Part shown: positions 6,522 through 13,526 of the stretch, one piece after another | Layout: each line of letters starts with the position of its first letter | Numbering within the stretch: the first letter of the stretch is position 1 | Source of the DNA: VFBF01 sp964530695 | GTDB lineage: Bacteria > Pseudomonadota > Alphaproteobacteria > Caulobacterales > Aquidulcibacteraceae | Assembly (NCBI GenBank): GCA_964530695.1 | Contig: CAZGYQ010000076.1 | Location: 1-18,172, forward strand | Length of the DNA stretch: 18,172 nucleotides | Direction: 5' to 3' | Position numbers and translations under genes: made by a program | The notes under the pieces: model-generated | Seen by the model: the letters and a program-made list of their open reading frames with translations, nothing else | What the model was told of the DNA's origin: nothing | Database searches by the model: none

Positions 6522-7241
6522 TTATTTCGTTGTCGCGGCTGCGAGCTGCGCTGCGAAGAGTTCACCTGCCCCCTTTCGCGCAAGGGAAATCAAGGTGTCG
6601 AATTCTTCGCCCGAAAACGGCCGCTTCTCGCCGGTGGCCTGCACCTCGATGAGATTGCCGTCGCCGGAGAGCACGAAGTTCGCGTCGACTTCGGCGTTAG
6701 AATCCTCCGCGTAGTCGAGATCGAGCACGGGCGCGCCCTCGAACACCCCGCACGACACCGCCGCCACCTGGCCCACGATCGGATTGCGCTTCAGCACGCC
6801 TTCTTCCTGCAGGTACGCGCACGCGCGCGAGAGCGCGACCCACGCGCCGGTGATCGCCGCCGTACGCGTGCCGCCGTCGGCCTGGATGACATCGCAGTCG
6901 AGCGTGATGGTGCGGTCGCCGAGGGCGCTCATGTCGGTCACCGAACGCAGCGCGCGACCGATGAGCCGCTGGATCTCCTGCGTACGGCCGGACTGTTTGC
7001 CCTGCGCGGCCTCCCGCCTGCCGCGCGTGTGCGTGGCGCGCGGCAGCATGCCGTACTCCGCCGTGATCCAGCCCTTGCCCTGCCCTTTCAGCCAGCCGGG
7101 CACGCCCTGCTCCACGGACGCCGTGCACAGGACGTGGGTGTGGCCAAACTTCGCCAGGCACGAGCCTTCCGCGTAGCGCGAGACGCCGAGATCGAGGGAA
7201 ACGGCGCGCATGGCGTCAGCGGCGCGGGTCGAGGGACGCAT
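6522..7241 (-). CDS. rph: Ribonuclease PH
   Basis: This 239-residue phosphorolytic exoribonuclease trims the 3' trailer of tRNA precursors and forms a hexameric ring in the cytoplasm. It starts MRPSTRAADAMRAV, equivalent to the family's MRPSGRxxDQMRPV. The diagnostic blocks are the GWITAEYGMLPRATHTR and GRTQEIQRLIGRALR stretch (about residues 57-99) with phosphate-binding Arg residues, and DCDVIQADGGTRTAAITGA near 115-133. The ATG at 7241 is preceded by a clean AGGAG. It is divergent from hrcA (113 nt apart), the usual arrangement in alphaproteobacteria. The next gene usually found beside it, rdgB, lies about 3.3 kb away here, separated by four other genes. Confidence 0.96.
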   Translation of the reverse strand: MRPSTRAADAMRAVSLDLGVSRYAEGSCLAKFGHTHVLCTASVEQGVPGWLKGQGKGWITAEYGMLPRATHTRGRREAAQGKQSGRTQEIQRLIGRALRSVTDMSALGDRTITLDCDVIQADGGTRTAAITGAWVALSRACAYLQEEGVLKRNPIVGQVAAVSCGVFEGAPVLDLDYAEDSNAEVDANFVLSGDGNLIEVQATGEKRPFSGEEFDTLISLARKGAGELFAAQLAAATTK

Positions 7242-7316
7242 CGGAAATCTCCTGTTGTGAGCGGGCTATCTGGACCGGACGACCGCGTGCGTCCATGCCG
7301 GAGCAGAGGCCACCGC

Positions 7317-7344
7317 TTGCGCCGCCGCGCCACCACGCTACCTA
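7317..7344 (+). promoter_or_regulatory. Possible hrcA promoter giving a near-leaderless transcript
   Basis: TTGCGCC (7317-7323), a 13-nt spacer and GCTACCTA (7337-7344) resemble the Caulobacter housekeeping promoter in spacing and in its TTG and GCTA cores; the remaining positions match poorly. Transcription would begin near 7351, only a few bases before the hrcA ATG at 7355. No CIRCE inverted repeat (TTAGCACTC-N9-GAGTGCTAA) is seen. Confidence 0.35.
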
Positions 7345-7354
7345 TGCCCCGCCC

Positions 7355-8434
7355 ATGACCGAACCGCGCGAAGCCCTTTCCAGCCTCGACCGCCGGTCGC
7401 GAGACATTTTCCGCGACATCGTCGAGGCATACCTTGAGACCGGCGAGCCGGTCGGATCGCGCACGCTCGCGCGGCGCGGCGCGGTGACGCTGTCGCCCGC
7501 CTCGATCCGGAACACGATGGCCGACCTCGCCAGCCTCGGCCTGCTCGACAGCCCGCACGCCATGGCCGGGCGACGTCCGACGCAGGCGGGCCTGCGCTTT
7601 TTCGTCGACAGCCTGCTCGAGCTCGGCGACCTGGCGGAGAACGAGCGGCATTCGATCGAGGGCCGCATCGCGCAATCGGGGCGCTCCAAGGAGGATGTGC
7701 TGGCAGGCGCTTCGGAACTGTTGTCCGGCCTCGCCGGCGGCGCGGGGCTTGTTCTCACCCCGTCGCACGAAGCGCCGGTGAAGCACGCCGAGATCGTCGC
7801 CGTCGGCCCCGGTCAGGCGCTGATGATCCTCGTGTTCGAGGACGGTTCCGTGGAGAACCGCCTCCTCGCGACGCCTGCGGGCATGACGCCCTCCGCGATG
7901 ACGGAGGCGACGAACTACATGAACGCCCGCTTCAAGGGCAAAACGCTAGCCGAGGCCCGCGTGGAGGCGGCGGACGTCATCAACCAGGACAAGGCCGCGC
8001 TCGACGCCGCCGCCGCCAGCCTCGTACAGGGCGGGCTTGCGGAGTGGTCCGGCGAAGACCCCCTCGCCGGCCGGTCGCTGATCGTGCGGGGGCGCGCGAA
8101 CCTTCTCGCAGATCCGCAGGCCACCGCCGACCTCGAACGGGTCCGCCAGCTGTTCGACGACCTCGAGCGCACCAAGGAGCTGGTCCAGCTTCTCGACGTC
8201 GCAGGGCACGGCGACAGCGTGCGCATCTATATCGGCTCGGAGAACCCGCTTTTCTCACTCTCGGGGTCGTCGCTCATCGTCGCGCCGTATATGAACGCCG
8301 AGCGCAAGGTGGTGGGGGCGCTGGGCGTGATCGGGCCGACGCGGCTGAACTACGCCCGGGTCATCCCCGTCGTGGACTACACGGCGCAGGTCATCGGGCG
8401 AATGCTCGACGGCCGCCCGCCGGACAAGAGATAA
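7355..8434 (+). CDS. hrcA: Heat-inducible transcription repressor HrcA
   Basis: This 359-residue HrcA binds CIRCE operators (groESL in many bacteria) and represses them until heat shock titrates the GroE chaperonin that stabilises it. The N-terminal winged-helix domain includes SRDIFRDIVEAYLETGEPVGSRTL (about residues 15-38) and SPASIRNTMADLASLGLL (48-65). The C-terminal GAF-like domain ends with the family signature LGVIGPTRLNYARVIPVVDY (about 324-343). The ATG at 7355 was preferred to an ATG at 7343 or to longer upstream extensions because HrcA homology starts within 10-15 residues of it. There is no good Shine-Dalgarno, which fits a leaderless message. grpE follows after 22 nt, so the two probably form an operon. 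No CIRCE element is visible in front of hrcA, grpE or dnaK in this window. Confidence 0.95.
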   Translation: MTEPREALSSLDRRSRDIFRDIVEAYLETGEPVGSRTLARRGAVTLSPASIRNTMADLASLGLLDSPHAMAGRRPTQAGLRFFVDSLLELGDLAENERHSIEGRIAQSGRSKEDVLAGASELLSGLAGGAGLVLTPSHEAPVKHAEIVAVGPGQALMILVFEDGSVENRLLATPAGMTPSAMTEATNYMNARFKGKTLAEARVEAADVINQDKAALDAAAASLVQGGLAEWSGEDPLAGRSLIVRGRANLLADPQATADLERVRQLFDDLERTKELVQLLDVAGHGDSVRIYIGSENPLFSLSGSSLIVAPYMNAERKVVGALGVIGPTRLNYARVIPVVDYTAQVIGRMLDGRPPDKR

Positions 8435-8456
8435 CGCAGGACAAGAGAGCACAGCC

Positions 8457-9047
8457 ATGAGCGACACGCCCGAACAGAACGCCGAAGCCACCGAAGCCGC
8501 CGATGCGGCGGCTCCGGCGGAACGCACCGTCGCGGACGTGGAAGCGGAACTTGCGCAGATGAAGGACCAGATGCTGCGCGCGCTGGCCGAGACCGAGAAC
8601 GCACGCCGCCGCGCCGAGCGCGAGGCCGCCGAGGGACGCGTCTACGCCATCGACCGCTTCGCCCGCGATCTCCTCTCCGTCGCCGACAATCTCAACCGGG
8701 CGCTGCTGGCGATGTCGCCGGAACAGCGCGCCGCCGCTGACGACAGCCTGCGCACGGTGATCGATGGCGTGGAAATGACCGAAAAAGCCCTGCTTGAGGT
8801 GTTCGGCCGCCACGGTCTCAAGCGCATCGGCGCGCGCGGCGAGAAGTTCGATCCGAACATGCACCAGGCGGTCGCGCAGATACCGTCCGATGCGCCGGCC
8901 GGCGCCATCGCGGACGTGTTCCAGCCCGGCTACGTCCTTGGCGAACGCACGCTGCGCGCGGCGATGGTGGCCGTCAGCCTCGGCGCGCCGGCCAACGAAA
9001 GCCCCCCGCCCGCCGAGAGCGGCGGCTCCGTGGACATCAAGGTCTAG
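8457..9047 (+). CDS. grpE: GrpE nucleotide exchange factor
   Basis: This 196-residue cochaperone releases ADP from DnaK. It has an acidic, disordered N-terminus (residues 1-25), a long helical/coiled-coil region (about 25-100, including the ALAETENARRRAEREAAEGRVYAI core) and the C-terminal beta domain. The GVEMTEKALLEVFGRHGL, FDPNMHQAVAQIPS and PGYVLGERTLRAAMVAVS motifs are diagnostic. Its ATG is 22 nt after the hrcA stop, with GGACAAGAGAG upstream. The partner dnaK is about 7.8 kb away and separately controlled. Length is normal. Confidence 0.96.
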   Translation: MSDTPEQNAEATEAADAAAPAERTVADVEAELAQMKDQMLRALAETENARRRAEREAAEGRVYAIDRFARDLLSVADNLNRALLAMSPEQRAAADDSLRTVIDGVEMTEKALLEVFGRHGLKRIGARGEKFDPNMHQAVAQIPSDAPAGAIADVFQPGYVLGERTLRAAMVAVSLGAPANESPPPAESGGSVDIKV

Positions 9048-9099
9048 GGGAATGCGCGTGCTCTAGGCGCCGTTGCGTCAGGACCGCTACGCACGCGCC

Positions 9100-9579
9100 A
9101 TGACTGAGACTTCTTCTTCGCCGGCTCTTCCGCCGGGATTCCTCGCCGTGCCGATCGAGATCGGTTTCATCGGCGTGAACGGCCCGCTGTTCGTCAGCAT
9201 CGACGATCCGAAGACGCTGAAGCTCGGCTTCCGGGTCGAGATGCGCCACTGCAACCCGATGAAGATCGCGCACGGCGGCATGATGGCCACCTTCATAGAC
9301 ATGCTGATGCCGTTCGGGATCATGTACGAGACGAAGATGGCCGGCCGCTTCCTGCCGACGATCCATCTCGCGCAGGAGTTCCTCGCACCGGCGCCGCTCG
9401 GCTGCTGGGTCGAGGGAACGGCGCAGACGCTGCGGACAACGAAGAACATGGTGTTTGCGCAATGCCTGGTGACCGCTGACGGCGCGCCGTGCGGCCGCGC
9501 GAGCGGCATCTTCAAGCTCGGTCCAGAGGTCGCGGGCATCGGCCTGTCGGCGATGCTGCAGGACCTCAAACGCCCCTGA
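9100..9579 (+). CDS. PaaI-type hotdog-fold thioesterase family protein
   Basis: This 159-residue protein belongs to the hotdog acyl-CoA thioesterase family. The hallmark is N52 then AHGGMMATFIDMLM (57-70), where HGG and D67 match the N..HGG....D signature of PaaI/YbgC-like thioesterases acting on (phenylacyl-)CoA substrates. Later segments (HLAQEFLAPAPLG, VEGTAQTLRTTKNMVFAQCLV, PCGRASGIFKL) fit the remaining beta strands. The ATG at 9100 was chosen over an upstream in-frame TTG at 9073 because the intervening residues are not family-like. It follows grpE by 52 nt on the same strand. The substrate is unknown and there is no functional link to the heat-shock genes. Confidence 0.83.
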   Translation: MTETSSSPALPPGFLAVPIEIGFIGVNGPLFVSIDDPKTLKLGFRVEMRHCNPMKIAHGGMMATFIDMLMPFGIMYETKMAGRFLPTIHLAQEFLAPAPLGCWVEGTAQTLRTTKNMVFAQCLVTADGAPCGRASGIFKLGPEVAGIGLSAMLQDLKRP

Positions 9580-9642
9580 GGCGTCGAAAACGTATTGCAT
9601 CCACAGGTTTTCCACGCCCTCCTCGCCACGAAGAGGAGCGTC

Positions 9643-10218
9643 ATGTCGAACCTGGATCAGGCCCGCGCCACACAGATCGCCAACATCGAGAAGAAGACGG
9701 GAAAGAGCCTCGCCGCCCTGCGAAAAGCGCTTGAAGGCTCAGGCAGGTCGAAGCACGGCGAGCTTCGCAGCTGGGCCATGGAGGCGTTCGGCCTCGGCCA
9801 TGGCGACGCCAACACACTCGTCCACATTGCGCTGAAAACCGATGGCCAGAGCGCCGCAGAGGCCGCCGGCGCCTCGGGCGCGGACGTCCTGGACACCATA
9901 TATTCCGGCAAGAAAGCGCACATGCGGCCCATCCACGACGCCTTGATGGCGGCGATCGACGGGATGGGTGACTACGAGATCGCGCCGAAGAAGGGCTACG
10001 TTTCGCTGCGCCGCAAGAAGCAGTTCGCCATGCTCGGCCCGAAGACCAGCGACCGCTTCGAGCTCGGTCTCAACATCAAGGACGCGGCGGCCAACGAGCG
10101 CGCAAAGCCTGTTCCACCGGGCGGAATGTGCCAGTACATCGTGGCGCTAAGTGATTCGTCGGAGGTCGACGCCGACGTGATCGCCCTCGTAAAACAGGCC
10201 TATGATGGGGCTTTTTGA
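9643..10218 (+). CDS. DUF4287 + DUF5655 domain protein
   Basis: This 191-residue protein has an N-terminal DUF4287 domain (about residues 8-60: IEKKTGKSL, then GRSKHGELRSWAMEAFGLGHGDAN). A C-terminal DUF5655-type domain follows (about 95-190: PIHDALMAAID, EIAPKKGYVSLRRKKQFAMLGPKTSDRFELGLNIK). Both families are common in soil and aquatic bacteria and have no established function; the C-terminal module resembles small nucleic-acid or transport-associated domains only loosely. The ATG at 9643 follows GAGGAG six nucleotides upstream. It is followed by a 180-nt leader and the HU gene on the same strand. Confidence 0.85.
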   Translation: MSNLDQARATQIANIEKKTGKSLAALRKALEGSGRSKHGELRSWAMEAFGLGHGDANTLVHIALKTDGQSAAEAAGASGADVLDTIYSGKKAHMRPIHDALMAAIDGMGDYEIAPKKGYVSLRRKKQFAMLGPKTSDRFELGLNIKDAAANERAKPVPPGGMCQYIVALSDSSEVDADVIALVKQAYDGAF

Positions 10219-10228
10219 GCTATCGCAT

Positions 10229-10260
10229 GCAAAAAGTGCTGATTTTGTCGCAGTTTTTGC
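10229..10260 (+). terminator. Imperfect hairpin after the DUF4287 gene
   Basis: GCAAAAA (10229-10235) pairs with TTTTTGC (10254-10260), and TGC (10237-10239) with GCA (10250-10252), flanking a G-G mismatch and a 10-nt loop. It starts 11 nt after the stop of the DUF4287 gene and precedes the HU gene. It could be a weak terminator or a leader structure; no separate T-tract follows. Confidence 0.35.
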
Positions 10261-10398
10261 GTCCGGAAAGCCGTATAGGCGGTTCCGGTCAACCCAATGG
10301 CAAGCATTTCAGTCGATTTGCAGAGGCATGAGACTGTTGGAACGAAGCGCTCGTGCATCGTTGTGAAGTCATCGCTCGATAAACTGGAGGTCCTAATA

Positions 10399-10887
10399 AT
10401 GGCTAAGAAAGTTGCGAAGAAGACCGTCGCGAAAAAGAAGGTCGCCAAGGCTGCGCCGAAGAAGCTGCCGGCGAAGAAGTCCACCGTGAAGAAGGCCGCA
10501 GCCCCGCGCGCGCCGGCCGCGACCCGCAAGACGGTCACGCGCAAGTCCGCGAAGGCTGCAAAGCCCGTCGCGCCGTCCAAGCCGATCAAGGTCACCGCGA
10601 TCGCCGGCAAGACGATCACCGCCAGCGCCCTGCTGCAGGCCGTGGCGGACCACACCGAAATGAGCCGCTCGGAAGCCAAGCGCTTCATCGAGAGCTACCT
10701 CGACGTCGTGAAAGCGCACGTCCTGAAGGGCGTGAAGGTGAAGATCGGCGATATCGGCATGATCATGATCCGCGCCCGCAAGGCCCGCATGGGCCGCAAC
10801 CCGGCCACGGGCGAGCCTGTGAAGATCAAGGCGTCGAAGAAGCTGGCGTTCCGCCAGTCGGCGACGATGCGCGAAGCGGTCCGCTAA
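10399..10887 (+). CDS. HU-family DNA-binding protein with histone H1-like N-terminal tail
   Basis: This 162-residue nucleoid protein has two parts. Residues 1-64 are a low-complexity tail of Lys, Ala and Pro (AKK, KKLPAKK and AAKPVAPSKP motifs), like the tails of histone H1 or of HupB-type proteins. Residues 70-162 are a bacterial HU/IHF fold: ITASALLQAVADHTEMSRSEAKRFIESYLDVV is the helical part and GRNPATGEPVKIKASKKLAFR (132-152) the DNA-embracing arm and flank, with the GRNPxTGE signature. The ATG at 10399 has a good GGAGG 9 nt upstream; a longer reading from 10297 is rejected because the tail starts so cleanly at MAKK. A 180-nt leader precedes it and a strong hairpin follows. Its likely role is DNA compaction; tail acetylation or growth-phase control is possible but not shown. 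Confidence 0.9.
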   Translation: MAKKVAKKTVAKKKVAKAAPKKLPAKKSTVKKAAAPRAPAATRKTVTRKSAKAAKPVAPSKPIKVTAIAGKTITASALLQAVADHTEMSRSEAKRFIESYLDVVKAHVLKGVKVKIGDIGMIMIRARKARMGRNPATGEPVKIKASKKLAFRQSATMREAVR

Positions 10888-10900
10888 GCGCCAACGAATT

Positions 10901-10928
10901 GCGGCCCGGAGACATCTCTCCGGGCCGC
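10901..10928. terminator. Bidirectional terminator-type hairpin
   Basis: GCGGCCCGGAGA (10901-10912) and TCTCCGGGCCGC (10917-10928) form a perfect 12-bp stem with a 4-nt CATC loop between the convergent HU and PCuAC genes. No T-run follows on either strand, so it is better described as a strong transcription-blocking or RNA-stabilising hairpin than a textbook intrinsic terminator. Confidence 0.75.
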
Positions 10929-10970
10929 AGATCCCGCGCTCTCCCGCGGGCGAATATCCGGAACTGAAGC

Positions 10971-11489
10971 CTAGTCTTCGCGTTCCCCTTGTTCAGTGTG
11001 GCCCGTTTCGCCTTCCTCGGCGGAGCGGGCCATCACTTTGAAGGGCACGGTGACCTCACCGCCCTTCTCGAAGCGCAGCGTGACGGGAACCGTATCGCCC
11101 GTCGACGCAAGACCGAACATCATCAGATGCAACCCGCCGGGCTCGAACAGGGTCGGCTCGCCGGCGCCGATGTCCACGGCGTCGATCTTCTCCATCCGCA
11201 TCATGCCGTCCACATGACGGTGCGTGTGGAGTTCGATGGAGCTGGTGGCCGGGGAAGACGCCGCGATCAGACGGTCGGCGTCGCCTGTATTGCGAATGGA
11301 GAAAAACCCCGCCCCCGTGGTTTGCCCTTCCACCGGCGGCCGCACGACGGCGCTATCGATGGCGAGCGCGCCGAGGGTGACGATGGGCGCCGGCGCCGCC
11401 ACTGGCGCGGACGGCGCTTCCGGCGCCTTGTCCGCGGCGGGACCGCAGGCGGCCAGAGAAAGGACGGCGGCGGCGAGTGCGCGTTTCAT
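10971..11489 (-). CDS. PCuAC-family periplasmic copper chaperone lipoprotein
   Basis: This 172-residue protein starts MKRALAAAVLSLAAC; the lipobox LAAC with C15 predicts a lipoprotein anchored to the inner or outer membrane. A Pro/Ala linker (17-38) precedes a cupredoxin-like PCuAC domain. Copper ligands match the family pattern: H88 and M99, then H121 and M123, with M99 exactly 22 residues before H121 (M-x21-H-x-M). Extra His residues H90 and H92 enrich the site. The C-terminus is acidic with a His (EEGETGHTEQGERED). PCuAC proteins deliver Cu(I) for cytochrome oxidase CuA assembly, often with ScoI. No Sco gene is present here, so it stands alone. The ATG at 11489 has GAGGG upstream. Confidence 0.9.
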   Translation of the reverse strand: MKRALAAAVLSLAACGPAADKAPEAPSAPVAAPAPIVTLGALAIDSAVVRPPVEGQTTGAGFFSIRNTGDADRLIAASSPATSSIELHTHRHVDGMMRMEKIDAVDIGAGEPTLFEPGGLHLMMFGLASTGDTVPVTLRFEKGGEVTVPFKVMARSAEEGETGHTEQGERED

Positions 11490-11701
11490 GTGGGACCCTC
11501 ATTTTCCGGTGGCGGGAGCGTTGGCCGAACGGCCCCCTCGTCGCTCCTGAACCCCGCGCGCGAAATGCGTCCCAACGTCGCGAATTCTTCGTTCCCCGCC
11601 CGACTCCCGCCGTATCTCCGTGGCCGTATCAAGAACGTGGCCCTGCTGTGTTTCTTGCAGAAACGAAACAAGGGGAGACCTCGCACTGCGTCCGGGCCCG
11701 T

Positions 11702-11709
11702 GCTAGAAA
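11702..11709 (+). promoter_or_regulatory. Possible -10 element upstream of the TIR-like gene
   Basis: GCTAGAAA matches seven of eight positions of the Caulobacter -10 consensus GCTANAWC, about 26 nt before the ATG at 11735. A matching -35 is not clear at the expected distance (CTGCGTC at 11686-11692 is a poor fit). GGGGAG lies just before the start codon as a good ribosome binding site. Confidence 0.3.
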
Positions 11710-11734
11710 TCCACAGTCAAGGGGAGTATCGGCG

Positions 11735-12664
11735 ATGTCCGACATATCGCTCGTTTGCATGCGCGAGGACGCCTACCGGGCGGATCAGCTCGCGGGCGCG
11801 CTTGAGCGGTATGGTTTCTCGGTCTGCAGATCAGCTTCCGTCTTCGAGGATTTTCAGGGCTACGCGGCCGTCATCGTGCTGCTTTCTCCGGGCGCGGCGC
11901 GTTCGGAGCTCGTCATGGGCACCGCCGAGCGGGCCATGGACTACGGCAAGCTGATCCCGGTCTTCGTCAATCTCTGCCGCCTCCCAGATCGCCTCTCCGG
12001 CGTGCCGCTGCACGATCTTTCGGCCTGGGACGGCGAGGAAGATGACAGCGTCGTGCAGGCGATCGCCTATCACGCGCATCGCCTCTCCGGCCTGCCCGGG
12101 CGTCCCGATCTGGGACCGCCGACCCAGCGCAGGGCGCTGCTTGGGGATTCCAGCAGCCAGCGCCAGCCGCGCCTCTCCTACGAGCCGAGCCCGTCCTGGG
12201 GGCCGCAGTATGGGGAGCCGCAATACGGCTACAACGGACAGACCCACGAGCCGCATTTCGTCGCGACGGCCTACAACGAGATCGACCGCCACGGCGGGTA
12301 TGACGCCGGGTCGGGCGGCTCCATCCTGCGCCCGATCGACGAACACGTGATCGTCTCGCCGAACGACCAGGCCCAGCGTCCGTACCGGGACTACGACCGC
12401 GGCCACTTCCAGGCCGCGCAGACGATCGACTATGCGTACGAGGAGCCTGAAGCCCCGCGTTCACGTCGCCGTCCGTTGCCAAGCATCCTGACGATGGTCG
12501 TGTGCGCGATGGCGCTGATGGGCACGGCGTGGTTCGAAGAAGCGCGCACGCGGGAAGTGGCGCAACTGGCGCCGACGCCCGCCGCGGCGACCGCCGATCT
12601 CTCCTCCCCCTCCGTCGCCGATCCGGGCGACACGCCGCGCAAACGGGTCGAGACGCGCCGGTAG
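11735..12664 (+). CDS. TIR-like domain protein with C-terminal membrane anchor
   Basis: This 309-residue protein begins with a compact TIR-like domain: ISLVCMREDAYRADQLAGAL (4-23), GFSV (27-30), YAAVIVLLSPGAARSELV (43-60), GKLIPVFVNLCRLPDRLSGVPLHDL (71-95). The fold order of a TIR domain is recognisable, but the stretch after GFSV is shortened and the position of the catalytic Glu of NADase TIR domains (S-E-x-V-x-x-E) seems to be T63 in SELVMGT. Residues 120-240 form a disordered Tyr/Pro/Gly/Gln-rich linker with QYG repeats. RSRRR (242-246) precedes one membrane segment (about 249-267), so the TIR domain should face the cytoplasm and a short Ala/Thr/Pro-rich tail the periplasm. A noncatalytic, adaptor-like role is plausible. 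It stands alone, tail-to-tail with the glycosyltransferase gene (3 nt apart). Confidence 0.78.
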   Translation: MSDISLVCMREDAYRADQLAGALERYGFSVCRSASVFEDFQGYAAVIVLLSPGAARSELVMGTAERAMDYGKLIPVFVNLCRLPDRLSGVPLHDLSAWDGEEDDSVVQAIAYHAHRLSGLPGRPDLGPPTQRRALLGDSSSQRQPRLSYEPSPSWGPQYGEPQYGYNGQTHEPHFVATAYNEIDRHGGYDAGSGGSILRPIDEHVIVSPNDQAQRPYRDYDRGHFQAAQTIDYAYEEPEAPRSRRRPLPSILTMVVCAMALMGTAWFEEARTREVAQLAPTPAAATADLSSPSVADPGDTPRKRVETRR

Positions 12665-12667
12665 TTG

Positions 12668-13432
12668 CTACATCCGCCGCGCGCGACGGATTTCCAGCGC
12701 CATGAGATGCGACAGCGCCGGATAGAGCGCCGAATAAAGCGCGAGCGCCACGCCATAGAAGCCTTCCCTGCGCCCCTGCCGCGAGACGTAGGACTTCCAG
12801 AACCGCGAGAAGAAGCGCCGGATCGTTTTCGTCGGCCGCGGAATCGTGTTGCGGTCCACCATGTCTTCCGCCGCCAGATGGCAGTAGCGCAGCAGGCGCG
12901 CGTACATGTGCGGCAGATCCCGGTAGACGTGATGGATCATCGCCGCGCGCAGCTTCATCACTTCCGGCAGCTGTTTCACCGGCGGGTGCAGGCGCTCGTC
13001 GCCCCATGACTTGGTGTGGCTCGGGAACAGGCAGCGCTTGCCGCCGACGCCATTGTACGCCCCCCATCCATAGGTGATCGCCTTGCCGCCGATGCGGTTG
13101 TCGAACGGAATGAACACCCCGCCCGCGGGCTTCTGGTCGAGCGCCGACCGGATCTCCGCCGCAAGCGCGGGCGTCGCGCGTTCGTCGGCGTCGATCTCGA
13201 GCGTGTAGTCCGACGTGCAGGCCGCGAGCCCCGCGTTGCGGCGCGGCCCTTCGATCGGCCAGGCGCCTTCGAGGATCTTCGCGCCGAAGCGTTCGGCGAT
13301 CGCCTTCGAGCCGTCAGTGCAGCGATCGAGCACCACGACGAGCTCGTCGGCGAAGCGCACGCTTTCGAGGCAATCGGGCAGATCGGCTTCGCCGTTGTGG
13401 ACGACGCAGAGGGCGGTGAGTGTTGGAGGCAT
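12668..13432 (-). CDS. Glycosyltransferase family 2 (WaaE/KdtX-like)
   Basis: This 254-residue GT-A fold enzyme has LTALCVVHNGEADLPDCLESVRFADELVVVLDRCTDGS (5-42), with the nucleotide-sugar-binding N-terminus, and the metal-binding DAD (D81-A82-D83) in LEIDADER. HPPVKQLPEVMKLRAAMIHHVYRDL (about 148-172) and a C-terminal amphipathic region (FYGVALALYSALYPALSHLMAL) follow. This layout fits beta-glycosyltransferases of the WaaE type, which add a sugar to LPS inner core, at the cytoplasmic face of the inner membrane. The acceptor here is not identifiable. It is divergent from the secreted four-Cys protein gene, and its stop is 3 nt from that of the TIR-like gene. Confidence 0.86.
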   Translation of the reverse strand: MPPTLTALCVVHNGEADLPDCLESVRFADELVVVLDRCTDGSKAIAERFGAKILEGAWPIEGPRRNAGLAACTSDYTLEIDADERATPALAAEIRSALDQKPAGGVFIPFDNRIGGKAITYGWGAYNGVGGKRCLFPSHTKSWGDERLHPPVKQLPEVMKLRAAMIHHVYRDLPHMYARLLRYCHLAAEDMVDRNTIPRPTKTIRRFFSRFWKSYVSRQGRREGFYGVALALYSALYPALSHLMALEIRRARRM

Positions 13433-13460
13433 GGCGTTTGGTGCGCGGGCGGCGGCGCCC

Positions 13461-13475
13461 GGTCAAGCGTTGACC
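13461..13475. promoter_or_regulatory. Palindrome GGTCAA-GCG-TTGACC between divergent genes
   Basis: A perfect 6-bp inverted repeat with a 3-nt centre, placed in the 94-nt gap between the divergent glycosyltransferase and secreted-protein genes. Each arm reads TTGACC on one strand, so it could supply a -35 hexamer to both directions or be an operator. -10 matches are poor in both directions. Confidence 0.3.
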
Positions 13476-13526
13476 CGGCGCAGGCCGCATGTTCGTTACC
13501 GTCGCGAGGGATCAAGGGAGAGCGGC

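Noticed and set aside
7242..7354. CIRCE operator for HrcA
   Set aside because: Looked for TTAGCACTC-N9-GAGTGCTAA here and upstream of grpE and dnaK; nothing close was found.
6108..7358. 416-codon plus-strand frame over rph and the dehydrogenase
   Set aside because: Shadow of rph; Arg-rich, no domain, and no start signal.
10297..10398. Upstream start for the HU protein
   Set aside because: The extra 34 residues do not resemble the tail or HU, while MAKK at 10399 has a proper GGAGG site.
11735..12664. TIR gene as part of a Thoeris or similar defence system
   Set aside because: No ThsA/SIR2, STING, SLOG or other effector gene adjoins it, and the catalytic Glu seems absent.
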